Shown piece after piece: positions 9,509 through 17,139 of a DNA stretch of 35,281 bases. How positions within the stretch are numbered: position 1 is the stretch's first letter; each line of letters starts with the position of its first letter. The notes below the pieces were generated by a model. That model saw only the letters and a list, made by a program, of their open reading frames with translations, did not search any database and was not told the origin of the DNA. Location of the stretch: assembly GCF_004119445.1 (NCBI RefSeq), contig NZ_QICI01000016.1, positions 1-35,281 of the forward strand, read 5' to 3'. The position numbers and the translations under genes were made by a program. This DNA comes from Chryseobacterium sp. CH21 (GTDB lineage: Bacteria; Bacteroidota; Bacteroidia; Flavobacteriales; Weeksellaceae).

Positions 9509-10260
9509 GTAAAATAAAATCCATTGTTGTAGACGATGAACAGGAATCCCGTGAAACTCTTCTTCGTTTCTTATCTAAATATTGCCTGGACGTTGAAATA
9601 ATCGGGGAAGCAGATTCTGTAAATGAAGCTGTGGAAGTCATTAAAGAAAAATCTCCGGAACTGGTATTTCTTGATGTCAATATGCCTGTGGAAAATGGTT
9701 TTAAATTATTTGAAAAAATATCTGATATTAATTTTTATACCGTATTCGTTACTGCTTATGATCAGTATGCTGTAGAAGCATTTAAACATCATGCAGCAGA
9801 TTATCTTCTCAAACCGATTGTGATTCACGAATTGATTATTACAGTGAACAGGGTTGCCAAACTTTTAGAGGATAAAAACAAAATACAACAATTATCTGCC
9901 TTGCTTCATCATATTAAAACCCCTGCGGAACAAAGCAAAATTGCATTGCCAACCATGGAAGGTCTTGTCTATGTACATACCATGGATATTGTACGTCTTC
10001 AGGCTGATGATAATTATACGTCCGTCTTTTTCAAAGGAGGAAAGAAAATGATGATATCCCATACATTGGCTTATTTTGAAGAAATATTAAAAGATCAGGG
10101 CTTTGTCCGTATTCATCATCAGCACCTCATCAATCTTCACCATGTTGAAAAATACATCCGGGGTCGTGGCGGTTATATCATCATGAGTGATGAAACTTCT
10201 TTACAGGTATCACAAAGGAAAAAAGATGAATTTTTGCGGATTATTAAAAGAATGAAATAA
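9505..10260 (+). CDS. LytTR-family response regulator
   Basis: A 251-residue cytoplasmic transcription regulator. The receiver domain (1-~120) has the acidic pair Asp10/Asp11, phospho-acceptor Asp57 in LVFLDVNMP, Thr83 and Lys103 in YLLKPI. The C-terminal LytTR DNA-binding domain (about 145-250) has the typical VRLQADDNYTSVFF and FVRIHHQHLINLHHVEKYIRG segments. The start codon overlaps the kinase stop (ATGA), so the two are translationally coupled and should form a pair. Target genes cannot be named from the sequence. A strong terminator follows immediately. Confidence 0.95.
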   Translation: MSKIKSIVVDDEQESRETLLRFLSKYCLDVEIIGEADSVNEAVEVIKEKSPELVFLDVNMPVENGFKLFEKISDINFYTVFVTAYDQYAVEAFKHHAADYLLKPIVIHELIITVNRVAKLLEDKNKIQQLSALLHHIKTPAEQSKIALPTMEGLVYVHTMDIVRLQADDNYTSVFFKGGKKMMISHTLAYFEEILKDQGFVRIHHQHLINLHHVEKYIRGRGGYIIMSDETSLQVSQRKKDEFLRIIKRMK

Positions 10261-10265
10261 TAGAA

Positions 10266-10301
10266 AAAGGCAAATTCGCTGAAATTCGCTAATTTGCCTT
10301 T
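10266..10301. terminator. bidirectional intrinsic terminator
   Basis: Perfect 11-bp stem AAAGGCAAATT (10266-10276) / AATTTGCCTTT (10291-10301). The loop region contains a short direct repeat 'attcgct'. It separates the convergent LytTR and cupin genes and resembles the 4888-4920 terminator in stem sequence. Confidence 0.9.
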
Positions 10302-10321
10302 TATGTTTTGATTTTATTAAT

Positions 10322-10684
10322 TTATTCCTCTTCTCTGTGCACCAGTTCCATAGAAAATGCAGGCAGACAGATAGCCAGGTATTCACAAGGCTCAGAAAAC
10401 GGATTGCTGTAACGGATTCTCGCTCCTTTTTCAATAAGAATACTTTGTCCTTTTTCCAGCGTAACAATTTCGCCGTCTATTTCAAATTGCTTTTTCCCTG
10501 AAATAATGTAGGTAAATTCATCAAATTCAGGAGTCTGATGAGGCTCACTCCAATCCGGAGGGGCTACCATATGAGCAATCGAAATAGTAGAATTCCCTGT
10601 AGAATTTCCCCAATGTTCTTCAATCAGTTTTCCGTCTGTAGTAGGCACTACAAATGGTGACTGCTGAATTTTATATTTTTTCAT
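10322..10684 (-). CDS. cupin-domain protein
   Basis: A 120-residue single-domain cupin. Cupin motif 1 is seen in PHQTPEFDEFTYIISGKKQFEIDG (a metal site could include His48, Glu52 and Glu55 in this stretch), and motif 2 as GQSILIEKGARIRYSNPFSEPCEYLAICLP. Small cupins of this type can be isomerases, dioxygenases or ligand sensors, so no reaction is assigned. It overlaps the upstream GNAT gene by ATGA (10681-10684), and the GNAT gene is 3 bases from the DUF2911 gene, so the three form an operon. Confidence 0.82.
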   Translation of the reverse strand: MKKYKIQQSPFVVPTTDGKLIEEHWGNSTGNSTISIAHMVAPPDWSEPHQTPEFDEFTYIISGKKQFEIDGEIVTLEKGQSILIEKGARIRYSNPFSEPCEYLAICLPAFSMELVHREEE

Positions 10685-11208
10685 GCCCAGTTTTCTTTTT
10701 TAATTTCATACACGAAATTGGTTCTTGAAGGTTCTGCAAAATAAGCGACCTCTTCTTCAGCAATTTTTTGTCCTCCCAACCTTTCCAAAGCTGTCTGCGA
10801 ACGAAAATTTTCTTTTCCAATGTGGAAATGAACTTTATCTACAAACTGGAAGATATAATCCAGCATCAGCTTTTTCACTTTAGGGTTAATGCCTTTTCCC
10901 CATGATTTTGTTCCATAGAAAGTATATCCGATAAAAATATGATTATCTTCTTTATTAAAATCATAATAGCGGCTGCTTCCCAAAATATCTCCGGTTGCTT
11001 TCTCCATAATTTTGAAAGCACCTTTACTCTCCATAGCTCCTTTAAAAAAGTTTTCAAAAACTTCTCTCTTATAGCGATCTTTATTAGGGTGTTGTTCCCA
11101 TACTTTAGGATCGGAAGCTACTTTATATAAAGATTCAAAATCCCCTTGCTGTAAGGGGATTAATTGAAATTCTTCATTCTCTAAAACAGGCTGAACAGAA
11201 AAATTCAT
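10681..11208 (-). CDS. GNAT-family N-acetyltransferase (RimJ/RimL-like)
   Basis: A 175-residue cytoplasmic acetyltransferase. The N-terminal segment FQLIPLQQGDFESLYKVASDP and the later FIGYTFYGTKSWGKGINPKVKKLMLDYIF carry the acetyl-CoA-binding motif A (SWGKGIN in place of the Q/RxxGxG/A loop), followed by ENFRSQTALERLG typical of RimJ/RimL-like members. The substrate is unknown: amines, protein N termini and antibiotics are all possible in this family. It overlaps the cupin start by 4 bases and sits 3 bases downstream of the DUF2911 gene. Confidence 0.87.
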   Translation of the reverse strand: MNFSVQPVLENEEFQLIPLQQGDFESLYKVASDPKVWEQHPNKDRYKREVFENFFKGAMESKGAFKIMEKATGDILGSSRYYDFNKEDNHIFIGYTFYGTKSWGKGINPKVKKLMLDYIFQFVDKVHFHIGKENFRSQTALERLGGQKIAEEEVAYFAEPSRTNFVYEIKKENWA

Positions 11209-11211
11209 TGT

Positions 11212-11814
11212 TTAGCTCTTTTTAGTAGAATCTGATTCTATTTTCTTGATTTCTTTCAGTTTGTCAGAAATCTTGATTACGGTGTCTAATTTGGATGGCT
11301 TCAATGGAACTTCTGCCTGAGCCATATCCCATTTGATAACAAGGTTTCCTGTATTTTCATCAGTAGGATTTAAAGTGATTTCAAACCACTCCTGTTTGTC
11401 GGTCAACTTGTTAACTGGTACAGTAACGTCTACTACGTCCTGCTTAGGATCATAAGTATAAGCACCCCACTGTTGGAAATCTTTATTAAGGATTACTTTC
11501 CATTCTTTTTCTGTAGGAACGATGAATAATCCGTATGTTCCTGCAGGCACTGTTTTCCCACCGAAATTAACGGCCTGTCCAAATGTAATTTTTGTAGATG
11601 AGTTAGCTCCCGCTCTCCAAACCTGTCCGTAAGGAACCAGTTCTCCAAAAATCTTACGTCCTTTCACTCCCGGCCTTCCATAGTCGATAGAGATTTTGGA
11701 CATAGAAAACTGCTGCTCAACCTTCTGGCGCGGACTTGCCGCCGGTACAGAATAATCCTGAGCAAAACTGAATGCTGAAACTGAAATGCAAACTGCTATT
11801 ATTAAATTTTTCAC
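11212..11814 (-). CDS. DUF2911 exported protein
   Basis: The DUF2911 family (function unknown) is common in Bacteroidetes and is exported by a signal peptide. I take the GTG at 11814 as start: it yields (M)KNLIIAVCISVSAFSFAQ, a clean signal peptide, whereas the longer frame from 11847 adds an unlikely hydrophobic leader in front of it. The core has SASPRQKVEQ-like and ISIDYGRPGVKGRKIFGELVPYGQVWRAGAN segments, then GTYGLFIVPTEKEWKVILN, all typical of the family. Predicted location is the periplasm. It is the first gene of an apparent DUF2911-GNAT-cupin operon. Confidence 0.85.
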   Translation of the reverse strand: MKNLIIAVCISVSAFSFAQDYSVPAASPRQKVEQQFSMSKISIDYGRPGVKGRKIFGELVPYGQVWRAGANSSTKITFGQAVNFGGKTVPAGTYGLFIVPTEKEWKVILNKDFQQWGAYTYDPKQDVVDVTVPVNKLTDKQEWFEITLNPTDENTGNLVIKWDMAQAEVPLKPSKLDTVIKISDKLKEIKKIESDSTKKS

Positions 11815-11941
11815 GTGTAAATTTTTGCTTAAAATTACAAAAATCAAAACGAAATAGCTTTCCCAAACTTCGTTAAATTTTGTTTTACCGATATTTTTCT
11901 ACAAAGCTATTTTTAATCAAATCCTTATAAAAAGTAAATGA

Positions 11942-12547
11942 TTAACTATTGAACAATTTACTTTTCTTAATAGATTTCCCTTTTCTCAATTGGATGGAAT
12001 GAAAAACAGAAGGAACATCATTCGTCCAGGTTTTCAAAATGAAAAGAATAGCTATAATCTCTGCTCTGGTCAGCAGGCCAACCCAAAAACAAAGGTTAAA
12101 CAGAATGACAGACTGACATTGTAGAATCACTTGGATCAATGTACCAAAAAGCAATAAAGTCCATATTTTCGCACCAATAGAGTGTGTCGCCACTTCTTTT
12201 CGGAATTTTAAAAAGCTTACCAGATAGATAAGAGCTTCGGCTCCTACGAGAATGATTATTTTGAGAACATTTGCTTCAAAAAACTCCGGACACATTATAT
12301 AAACAGCAACTCCAACTGATATGAAAAAGATCTGATCAACGGTAGAGTCCAAACGCCTGAGTTTTTGTGTGGAAACATTCAGATACCGGGCGATAATTCC
12401 GTCAAAAATATCCGTCAATAATCCGATAGATAAAAGAATGACAATAATGGTCTGATAATTTTCTATTTTAACAAGGCTTAAAGAAATGATAATAAATCCG
12501 ATAATCAGTCTGGAAAAAATTAAAATGGATGGGATTTTCGATTTCAT
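11942..12547 (-). CDS. CDP-alcohol phosphatidyltransferase family membrane protein
   Basis: A 201-residue integral membrane protein with about six hydrophobic helices. It carries the CDP-alcohol phosphotransferase signature DIFDGIIAR and, 13 residues later, DSTVD, giving the four metal/substrate aspartates. Such enzymes move a phospho-alcohol from a CDP-alcohol to another alcohol in phospholipid synthesis. The conserved glycine expected eight residues after AR is replaced by Leu (KLRRLD), so the exact activity and acceptor are uncertain. It is followed by a 127-base gap before DUF2911 and preceded by a short gap after ada. It is not evidently part of either unit. Confidence 0.8.
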   Translation of the reverse strand: MKSKIPSILIFSRLIIGFIIISLSLVKIENYQTIIVILLSIGLLTDIFDGIIARYLNVSTQKLRRLDSTVDQIFFISVGVAVYIMCPEFFEANVLKIIILVGAEALIYLVSFLKFRKEVATHSIGAKIWTLLLFGTLIQVILQCQSVILFNLCFWVGLLTRAEIIAILFILKTWTNDVPSVFHSIQLRKGKSIKKSKLFNS

Positions 12548-12609
12548 AATAAGATGGAAAAACTTATTTTAAGTGGCGAAAGATAGGAATAAAAATGTTT
12601 TTACTATTT

Positions 12610-13653
12610 CTAAAACAAAATAGCCTTTTCCAGTTCCAGTAATTTTTGTTTTCTCCAGATTCCTCCGCCATACCCTGTTAACTGTCCGTTGCTTCCGATA
12701 ACACGGTGACACGGTATTATAATGGATATTTTATTCAATCCATTGGCATTAGCTACGGCTCTTACAGATTTAGGATTTCCCAGAATATCTGCCTGCTCCT
12801 GATAACTTCTGGTTGCTCCGTAAGGAATTTCCTGAAGAATATTCCAGACTTCTTTCTGGAAAGCAGTTCCTACAGGAGATAGAGGAACTGTAAATTGAGT
12901 TCTTTTTCCTTCAAAATACTCTTTCAGTTCTTTCTCCAGAGTATCAAAGTGAGGATTTTCTCCCTGAATAATATTGGCTTTACGATGTTCTGAGACACTT
13001 TTCAGTTCTGTGGGAAGCGCTTTTCTGTCGGAAAATTCAAGAAGACAGATTCCATGTTCATCAGCACAGGCTATCATGGTTCCCAGCATGGTTTCTATTC
13101 TCTTCAGATCAATAATCTTTTCCATGGAATTATTCTTAGGTGATACGCCAAAAATATTTTTAAAACTCTCATTAAAACCGCTCAGACTTTCATATCCTGT
13201 GTCAAATGCTACCTCTGTAACCGATTCTCCTTGCTGAAGTTTTTTAAATGCTGTATTGAGCTTTGACATTCTCTGGAAAGCATGAAACGTTATTCCATGG
13301 TGTTTCAGAAACCATCTGCGGACTGTAGCCGGTTCCAGACCTTTCTTTACAAGATCGTAGTCTTTAAGCTTTAATGTGGGATCATCCGCAATTTCTTTCA
13401 ATAAATCTTTGATATACGGGGGTGTCGCATTAAGATTTTCCAAAGGTTTACACACTTTACACGGGCGATACCCTTTAAGCATCGCATCTTTGGTAGTGGA
13501 AAAAAATTCTACATTTTCAAATTTAGGTTTCCGTGCTGTACAGGTCGGCCTGCAGAATATTCCCGTGGTTTTTACACCCATCCAGAATATTCCTTCAAAT
13601 GAAACATCTTTGGTATAAGATGCCTCGTACATTATTTTTCCTGTGAGTTTCAT
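12610..13653 (-). CDS. ada: bifunctional Ada: methyl-phosphotriester sensor / AraC regulator / O6-methylguanine-DNA methyltransferase
   Basis: A 347-residue protein of the adaptive response to DNA alkylation. The N-terminal zinc domain has Cys34, Cys38, Cys65 and Cys68 in TTGIFCRPTC and GYRPCKVC, matching the four zinc ligands of E. coli Ada, with Cys34 as the methyl acceptor. An AraC-type helix-turn-helix region follows (about 80-180, e.g. VTEVAFDTGYESLSGFNESFK). The C-terminal methyltransferase domain has the active site IPCHRVIG with Cys315. The start ATG overlaps the upstream stop (ATGA, 13650-13653), which supports it and implies coupled translation. The last domain is a close paralogue of the separate ogt gene at 14516-15028. 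Alkylation would be expected to turn Ada into an activator of its own operon. Confidence 0.95.
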   Translation of the reverse strand: MKLTGKIMYEASYTKDVSFEGIFWMGVKTTGIFCRPTCTARKPKFENVEFFSTTKDAMLKGYRPCKVCKPLENLNATPPYIKDLLKEIADDPTLKLKDYDLVKKGLEPATVRRWFLKHHGITFHAFQRMSKLNTAFKKLQQGESVTEVAFDTGYESLSGFNESFKNIFGVSPKNNSMEKIIDLKRIETMLGTMIACADEHGICLLEFSDRKALPTELKSVSEHRKANIIQGENPHFDTLEKELKEYFEGKRTQFTVPLSPVGTAFQKEVWNILQEIPYGATRSYQEQADILGNPKSVRAVANANGLNKISIIIPCHRVIGSNGQLTGYGGGIWRKQKLLELEKAILF

Positions 13654-14435
13654 GATTCAATAAAAAGGGTTGAAAAACTTCTTTCGTTTGCAATTTTCTG
13701 ACTTACTTTTTCAAGCTCTCTGTAGATATATCTATACATAAAAGCACCTGAAGTAATTCTTTTTACCCCTAATGCTTTAAGCGTATCAAAATCCGGAAAA
13801 TCCGTCAGCGCCATAATATTCACCGGAAGATAAGTTGCTTCTGTAATGGTTTTGATGTCATTTTCAGAAGTCATCCCCGGAACAAAAATACCATCTGCTT
13901 TAAGTTCTTCAAACAGTTTTATTCTTCCTAAAGTTTCTTCCAGCGCATTTTCAATATTCAGTAAAAAGGGATCTGTTCTTACATTGATAAATATTTGGTC
14001 TCTGTTTTTACCTAATTTGATGAATATATCTTTTAATTTTTCATAGAAAACATCTCTGTTTATAAGTTTTCGTGTTCCATCAATAACGTTTGTATCTTCA
14101 ATATTAATTCCTGAAACCCCAATTTCTATAAGTTTCATAATATTGGACACAACAGTATTACTTTCATGACCATATCCTGATTCCAGATCGACTGAAAGAG
14201 GGATTGAAACGGAGGATCTGATCCTTTTAATCATATAAAAATATTCTTCGAAGGTCATCTGTTCTCCGTCCTCATATCCTAAACTCAGTGCGACTGCCGA
14301 ACTTGAGGTTGCTAATGCTTTATACCCCAGCTTTTCGTATGCCTTTGCACTTTCTACATTCCATACATTACCTAAAAGTAACGGTTCATCATCATGATGT
14401 AATTGTTTAAAACTGATCATAATTTTTTTATTCAA
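13650..14435 (-). CDS. isocitrate lyase / PEP mutase superfamily protein
   Basis: A 261-residue TIM-barrel enzyme of the ICL/PEPM superfamily, which acts on C-C or C-P bonds of 2-hydroxy or keto acids with Mg2+. The visible signatures are LLLGNVWNVESAKAYEKLGYKALATSSSAVALSLGYEDGE, SIPLSVDLESGYG (metal/substrate Asp and Glu) and INIEDTN. It lacks the KKCGH loop of isocitrate lyase, so it is not a glyoxylate-cycle enzyme; the reaction is unassigned. An internal ATG at 14420 (MISFKQLHH) is an equally good start. Sitting between ogt and ada with an ATGA overlap to ada, it looks like part of an alkylation-response operon, and its role there is unknown. Confidence 0.85.
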   Translation of the reverse strand: MNKKIMISFKQLHHDDEPLLLGNVWNVESAKAYEKLGYKALATSSSAVALSLGYEDGEQMTFEEYFYMIKRIRSSVSIPLSVDLESGYGHESNTVVSNIMKLIEIGVSGINIEDTNVIDGTRKLINRDVFYEKLKDIFIKLGKNRDQIFINVRTDPFLLNIENALEETLGRIKLFEELKADGIFVPGMTSENDIKTITEATYLPVNIMALTDFPDFDTLKALGVKRITSGAFMYRYIYRELEKVSQKIANERSFSTLFIES

Positions 14436-14515
14436 AAGTAGAAAGATTGTGGGGTGCTTTACAACCGAAAAATGAACACCTATTTTTAATAATTCTCCGA
14501 ATCCGAACTTTTGTT

Positions 14516-15028
14516 TTAAAATAGAATCGCTTTTTCAAGCTCCAATAGTTTTTGTTTTCTCCAGACTCCTCCGGCATAGCCTACCAACTCACCGTTTGAG
14601 CCTATCACCCGATGGCAGGGAATTAAAATGGCAATTTTATTGATGCCGTTGGCTGTTCCTACGGCACGTATCGCCTTAGGGTTTCCCAGTATTTCTGACT
14701 GTTGTTTATAAGTCCTTATTTCTCCCATCGGAATTTCACGGAGAAGTTGCCACACTTTTTCCTGAAACTCAGTTCCTGTAGTGAACAATGGAACTTCAAA
14801 ATGGCTCCTTTTTCCTTCAAAATATTCTTTCAGTTCTTCTTCCAATTGTACGAAATGAGGATGTTCTTTTTCTACAATTTCGGCTTTCAAAATCTTTGAC
14901 AACGCCTTCAATTGCTTTTCAATATTTTTCCGGTCTGTAAATTCCAGCAGACAGATTCCCTGATCTATGGCACAGGCAATCATTTCTCCCAACGGGGTTG
15001 ATATGTTTTTTTGGTGTATAATTTCCAT
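14516..15028 (-). CDS. ogt: methylated-DNA-[protein]-cysteine S-methyltransferase
   Basis: A 170-residue one-shot repair protein that moves methyl groups from O6-methylguanine or O4-methylthymine to its own cysteine. The active-site motif IPCHRVIG has Cys138, and the arginine-finger/helix region NPKAIRAVGTANG is intact. It resembles the C-terminal domain of the neighbouring Ada along its whole length; in the final 35 residues 31 are identical, which points to a local duplication. It is followed by an 80-base gap before the PEP-mutase-like gene and preceded by a 39-base gap after the DinB gene, in keeping with one transcription unit. Confidence 0.94.
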   Translation of the reverse strand: MEIIHQKNISTPLGEMIACAIDQGICLLEFTDRKNIEKQLKALSKILKAEIVEKEHPHFVQLEEELKEYFEGKRSHFEVPLFTTGTEFQEKVWQLLREIPMGEIRTYKQQSEILGNPKAIRAVGTANGINKIAILIPCHRVIGSNGELVGYAGGVWRKQKLLELEKAILF

Positions 15029-15067
15029 TCATTTAAAATTAAGCTTTTTGGAAATCATAATTTCTTT

Positions 15068-15613
15068 TTATTGCGTTAAAATTCTTTTTATCTGTTCAAC
15101 ATGCCTTGCATTATGATAAATAACAAAACGAAAGGTATCTCCCAACTTCAATTTGATCAGCTTTGAAATACTGATACTTGTTTTTGTCTTTTCTAAATCA
15201 ATATATTGCGCTTTCTCCAATAACTCAAGTAATTTTCCTTGATGGTTAATGAATGTATCCACTACCCTTTTATCCAGATTACTGTGGATAGGGTTCATGG
15301 CTTTAAGTGTTTTCATTGTATTCAGTTTCTCTTTGGGAAGCATACTTTTAGCAAAATAATTCCCAAGAATTCCAGGCTTAAAATAGAGTTGAGAAGATTT
15401 TCCGGCAGAAGAAATATTGCGGCTGATTTCAGGAATATAAAAATCTCCGTAGCGGTTGAGATGCTCCAGACATTCCAATGTACTCCAACTGTCTGCTGAA
15501 GTTCTGAAATTCAGATCATGTTCCGTCTTTAAAGACAACATTTCAGCAAACTGTAAATGTTCTTCAGTTCTATTTCTTAATTCATCCAGTAATTCTGAGG
15601 TTGAAAATTTCAT
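15068..15613 (-). CDS. DinB-superfamily protein
   Basis: A 181-residue four-helix-bundle protein of the DinB/YfiT type. The two metal-binding histidine regions are visible: WSTLECLEHLNRYG (about residues 43-56) and FVIYHNARHVEQ near the C terminus. Family members are metal-dependent thiol transferases or enzymes of unknown reaction, and many are induced by DNA damage. Placement between a Crp/Fnr regulator and ogt fits a damage-response role, but this is inference. Confidence 0.82.
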   Translation of the reverse strand: MKFSTSELLDELRNRTEEHLQFAEMLSLKTEHDLNFRTSADSWSTLECLEHLNRYGDFYIPEISRNISSAGKSSQLYFKPGILGNYFAKSMLPKEKLNTMKTLKAMNPIHSNLDKRVVDTFINHQGKLLELLEKAQYIDLEKTKTSISISKLIKLKLGDTFRFVIYHNARHVEQIKRILTQ

Positions 15614-15666
15614 TACGTTTTTTATGCAAATATGCTGATCCGAATGTTCTTAAATCTTGACTGAAC

Positions 15667-16185
15667 TCAAGATTTTTTAAGTCTGGACAAAGTTTCCGGT
15701 GACATCCTCAGATAATTAGCAATATATTTATTGGGAACTTCCTGAAACAGCTTCGGACTTCGTTTTAAAACCCTTTCAAAACGTTCTCCCGGAGCATTGA
15801 TCAGCAAATCTTTTTCTCTTTCAAGCTGCTGTAACACGAGATCTTCCAGAACACTCATCCAGAATTTCATATGTTCTTCATTTGATTGTATAAATGCATA
15901 AAAATCCTTTTTTGAAGCTACTTTTACCGTTGTTTTTTTAATTGCCTGAATATAAAGATCTGAAGGTTTTCCCGATAAAAAAGAGTCCAGACTAACAATA
16001 ATATTTCCGGTATAGCCGAAACGAATAATCCTCTCCTCATTTTCATCCATCATAAAAATCCGGACGCTTCCGCTTTCAATAAAATAAATATTGGTGTCTA
16101 TAGTGCCTGAAATCTTCAGGAATTCGTTTCGTCTGAATGCTGTCTTTTCCCAATGGATTCCACTCTGAAGCAATTTTTCAACCAT
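15667..16185 (-). CDS. Crp/Fnr-family transcriptional regulator
   Basis: A 172-residue regulator. Residues ~20-110 form the cyclic-nucleotide-binding-like beta barrel (IYFIESGSVRIFMMDENEERIIRFGYTGNIIVSLDSFLSGKPS). The C-terminal end IANYLRMSPETLSRLKKS is the recognition part of a short helix-turn-helix. The arginine/glutamate phosphate-binding cassette for cAMP is not clear, so the ligand is unknown, and no iron-sulfur cysteines are present. It is divergent from the retropepsin-like gene and is the likely first gene of the dinB-ogt-PEPM-ada cluster. A TAnnTTTG promoter lies just upstream (16208-16215). Confidence 0.87.
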   Translation of the reverse strand: MVEKLLQSGIHWEKTAFRRNEFLKISGTIDTNIYFIESGSVRIFMMDENEERIIRFGYTGNIIVSLDSFLSGKPSDLYIQAIKKTTVKVASKKDFYAFIQSNEEHMKFWMSVLEDLVLQQLEREKDLLINAPGERFERVLKRSPKLFQEVPNKYIANYLRMSPETLSRLKKS

Positions 16186-16207
16186 TCCATTTAATTATTT
16201 GCTTTTC

Positions 16208-16240
16208 CAAAGATAATAGGTAATTTTAAAGTTTTAAAAC
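16208..16240 (-). promoter_or_regulatory. promoter of the Crp/Fnr gene with adjacent palindrome
   Basis: The minus strand of 16208-16215 reads TATCTTTG, an exact Bacteroidetes -7 element, 22 bases before the start codon at 16185. The perfect 10-bp palindrome GTTTTAAAAC (16231-16240) lies where the -33 region would be, and could be an operator for autoregulation or for the divergent gene. No clear TTTG -33 box is seen. Confidence 0.6.
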
Positions 16241-16254
16241 ACTAATCACTGATA

Positions 16255-17109
16255 ATGCTCAAAAAAACAGTACTTTTTATACTGCTTTCGGCCGGATTTT
16301 ACGGTATGAAAGCACAGCAGACCATCCCTTTCCGGATCACCAAGCACAATAATATTATTGTCAAAACCCTTGTCAACCAAAAGGATTCGTTGGACCTGAT
16401 GTTCCAGATCGCTATGAAAGATTATGCTATTTCTCCTGATGGTAAGCGGAAAGCAGTGCATATTATTTTCAATAAAGAAGAAATCAGTGATCATAATACT
16501 GTACAAATCGGGAAAATCTCCCAGAAGAATGTCCGTTTTTTTGATAATCAGTTAACAGGACATGAAGCGGATGGAAAAATTGGAACCGGAATTTTTGAAG
16601 GGAAAATATTTAAAATTGATTACGATAACAACCAATTTGTGATGTTTGACAAGATGCCTGATCTGAAAGATTATCAGCCTATCAATATGATGTTAGATCA
16701 TGACGGATTTTATCTTGCTGCAGATAATGTCATTGATGGACACCAACAACAAGAAGCTTATTTTGTTTTACAATCAGGATTTTCCGGAGCACTTCTGTAC
16801 AGCAACGATTTTGCAGAAGAAAAGAACCTGGAGAAAAAATTAAAGGTAACCGGAGAGAAAACTCTGAAAAATTCTGAAGGCAAGACTTTAACGACCAAAC
16901 AGGCCGTTCTTCCTTTTTTTAAATTGGGGAATAGTGTGTTTAAAGATGTTTCCGTAGGATTTTTCTCCGGTGAACTGAAAACACAAAATGTAAGTTATCT
17001 TGGAGCCGACATGCTTCGCAGGTTTATCTGGATCTTTGATGCTGATAGAAAAACAGCCTATATCAAACCCAGCAAATATTTTTCAGAACCTTATTACAAA
17101 ATGAATTAG
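16255..17109 (+). CDS. exported retropepsin-like protein lacking recognisable catalytic DTG motifs
   Basis: A 284-residue protein with a signal peptide (MLKKTVLFILLSAGFYGMKAQ). The arrangement of the two lobes (GKIGTGIFEGKIFKIDYDNNQFVMFD, then ADMLRRFIWIFDADRKTAYIKPS) follows the clan AA aspartyl-protease-like proteins common in Bacteroidetes. Where a catalytic D-T/S-G would be expected, the second lobe has FVLQSGFSGALLY and the first has LDLMFQIAMKD, with no DTG. It may therefore bind peptides or another ligand rather than cut them. The 338-residue lipoprotein gene follows after 30 bases and is probably co-transcribed. Confidence 0.65.
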   Translation: MLKKTVLFILLSAGFYGMKAQQTIPFRITKHNNIIVKTLVNQKDSLDLMFQIAMKDYAISPDGKRKAVHIIFNKEEISDHNTVQIGKISQKNVRFFDNQLTGHEADGKIGTGIFEGKIFKIDYDNNQFVMFDKMPDLKDYQPINMMLDHDGFYLAADNVIDGHQQQEAYFVLQSGFSGALLYSNDFAEEKNLEKKLKVTGEKTLKNSEGKTLTTKQAVLPFFKLGNSVFKDVSVGFFSGELKTQNVSYLGADMLRRFIWIFDADRKTAYIKPSKYFSEPYYKMN

Positions 17110-17139
17110 CATAGTATAAATACTTTAATCTTAAAAAAG

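Noticed and set aside
13650..14435. Isocitrate lyase (aceA) of the glyoxylate cycle
   Set aside because: It is too short and lacks the KKCGH catalytic loop; only the superfamily assignment is supported.
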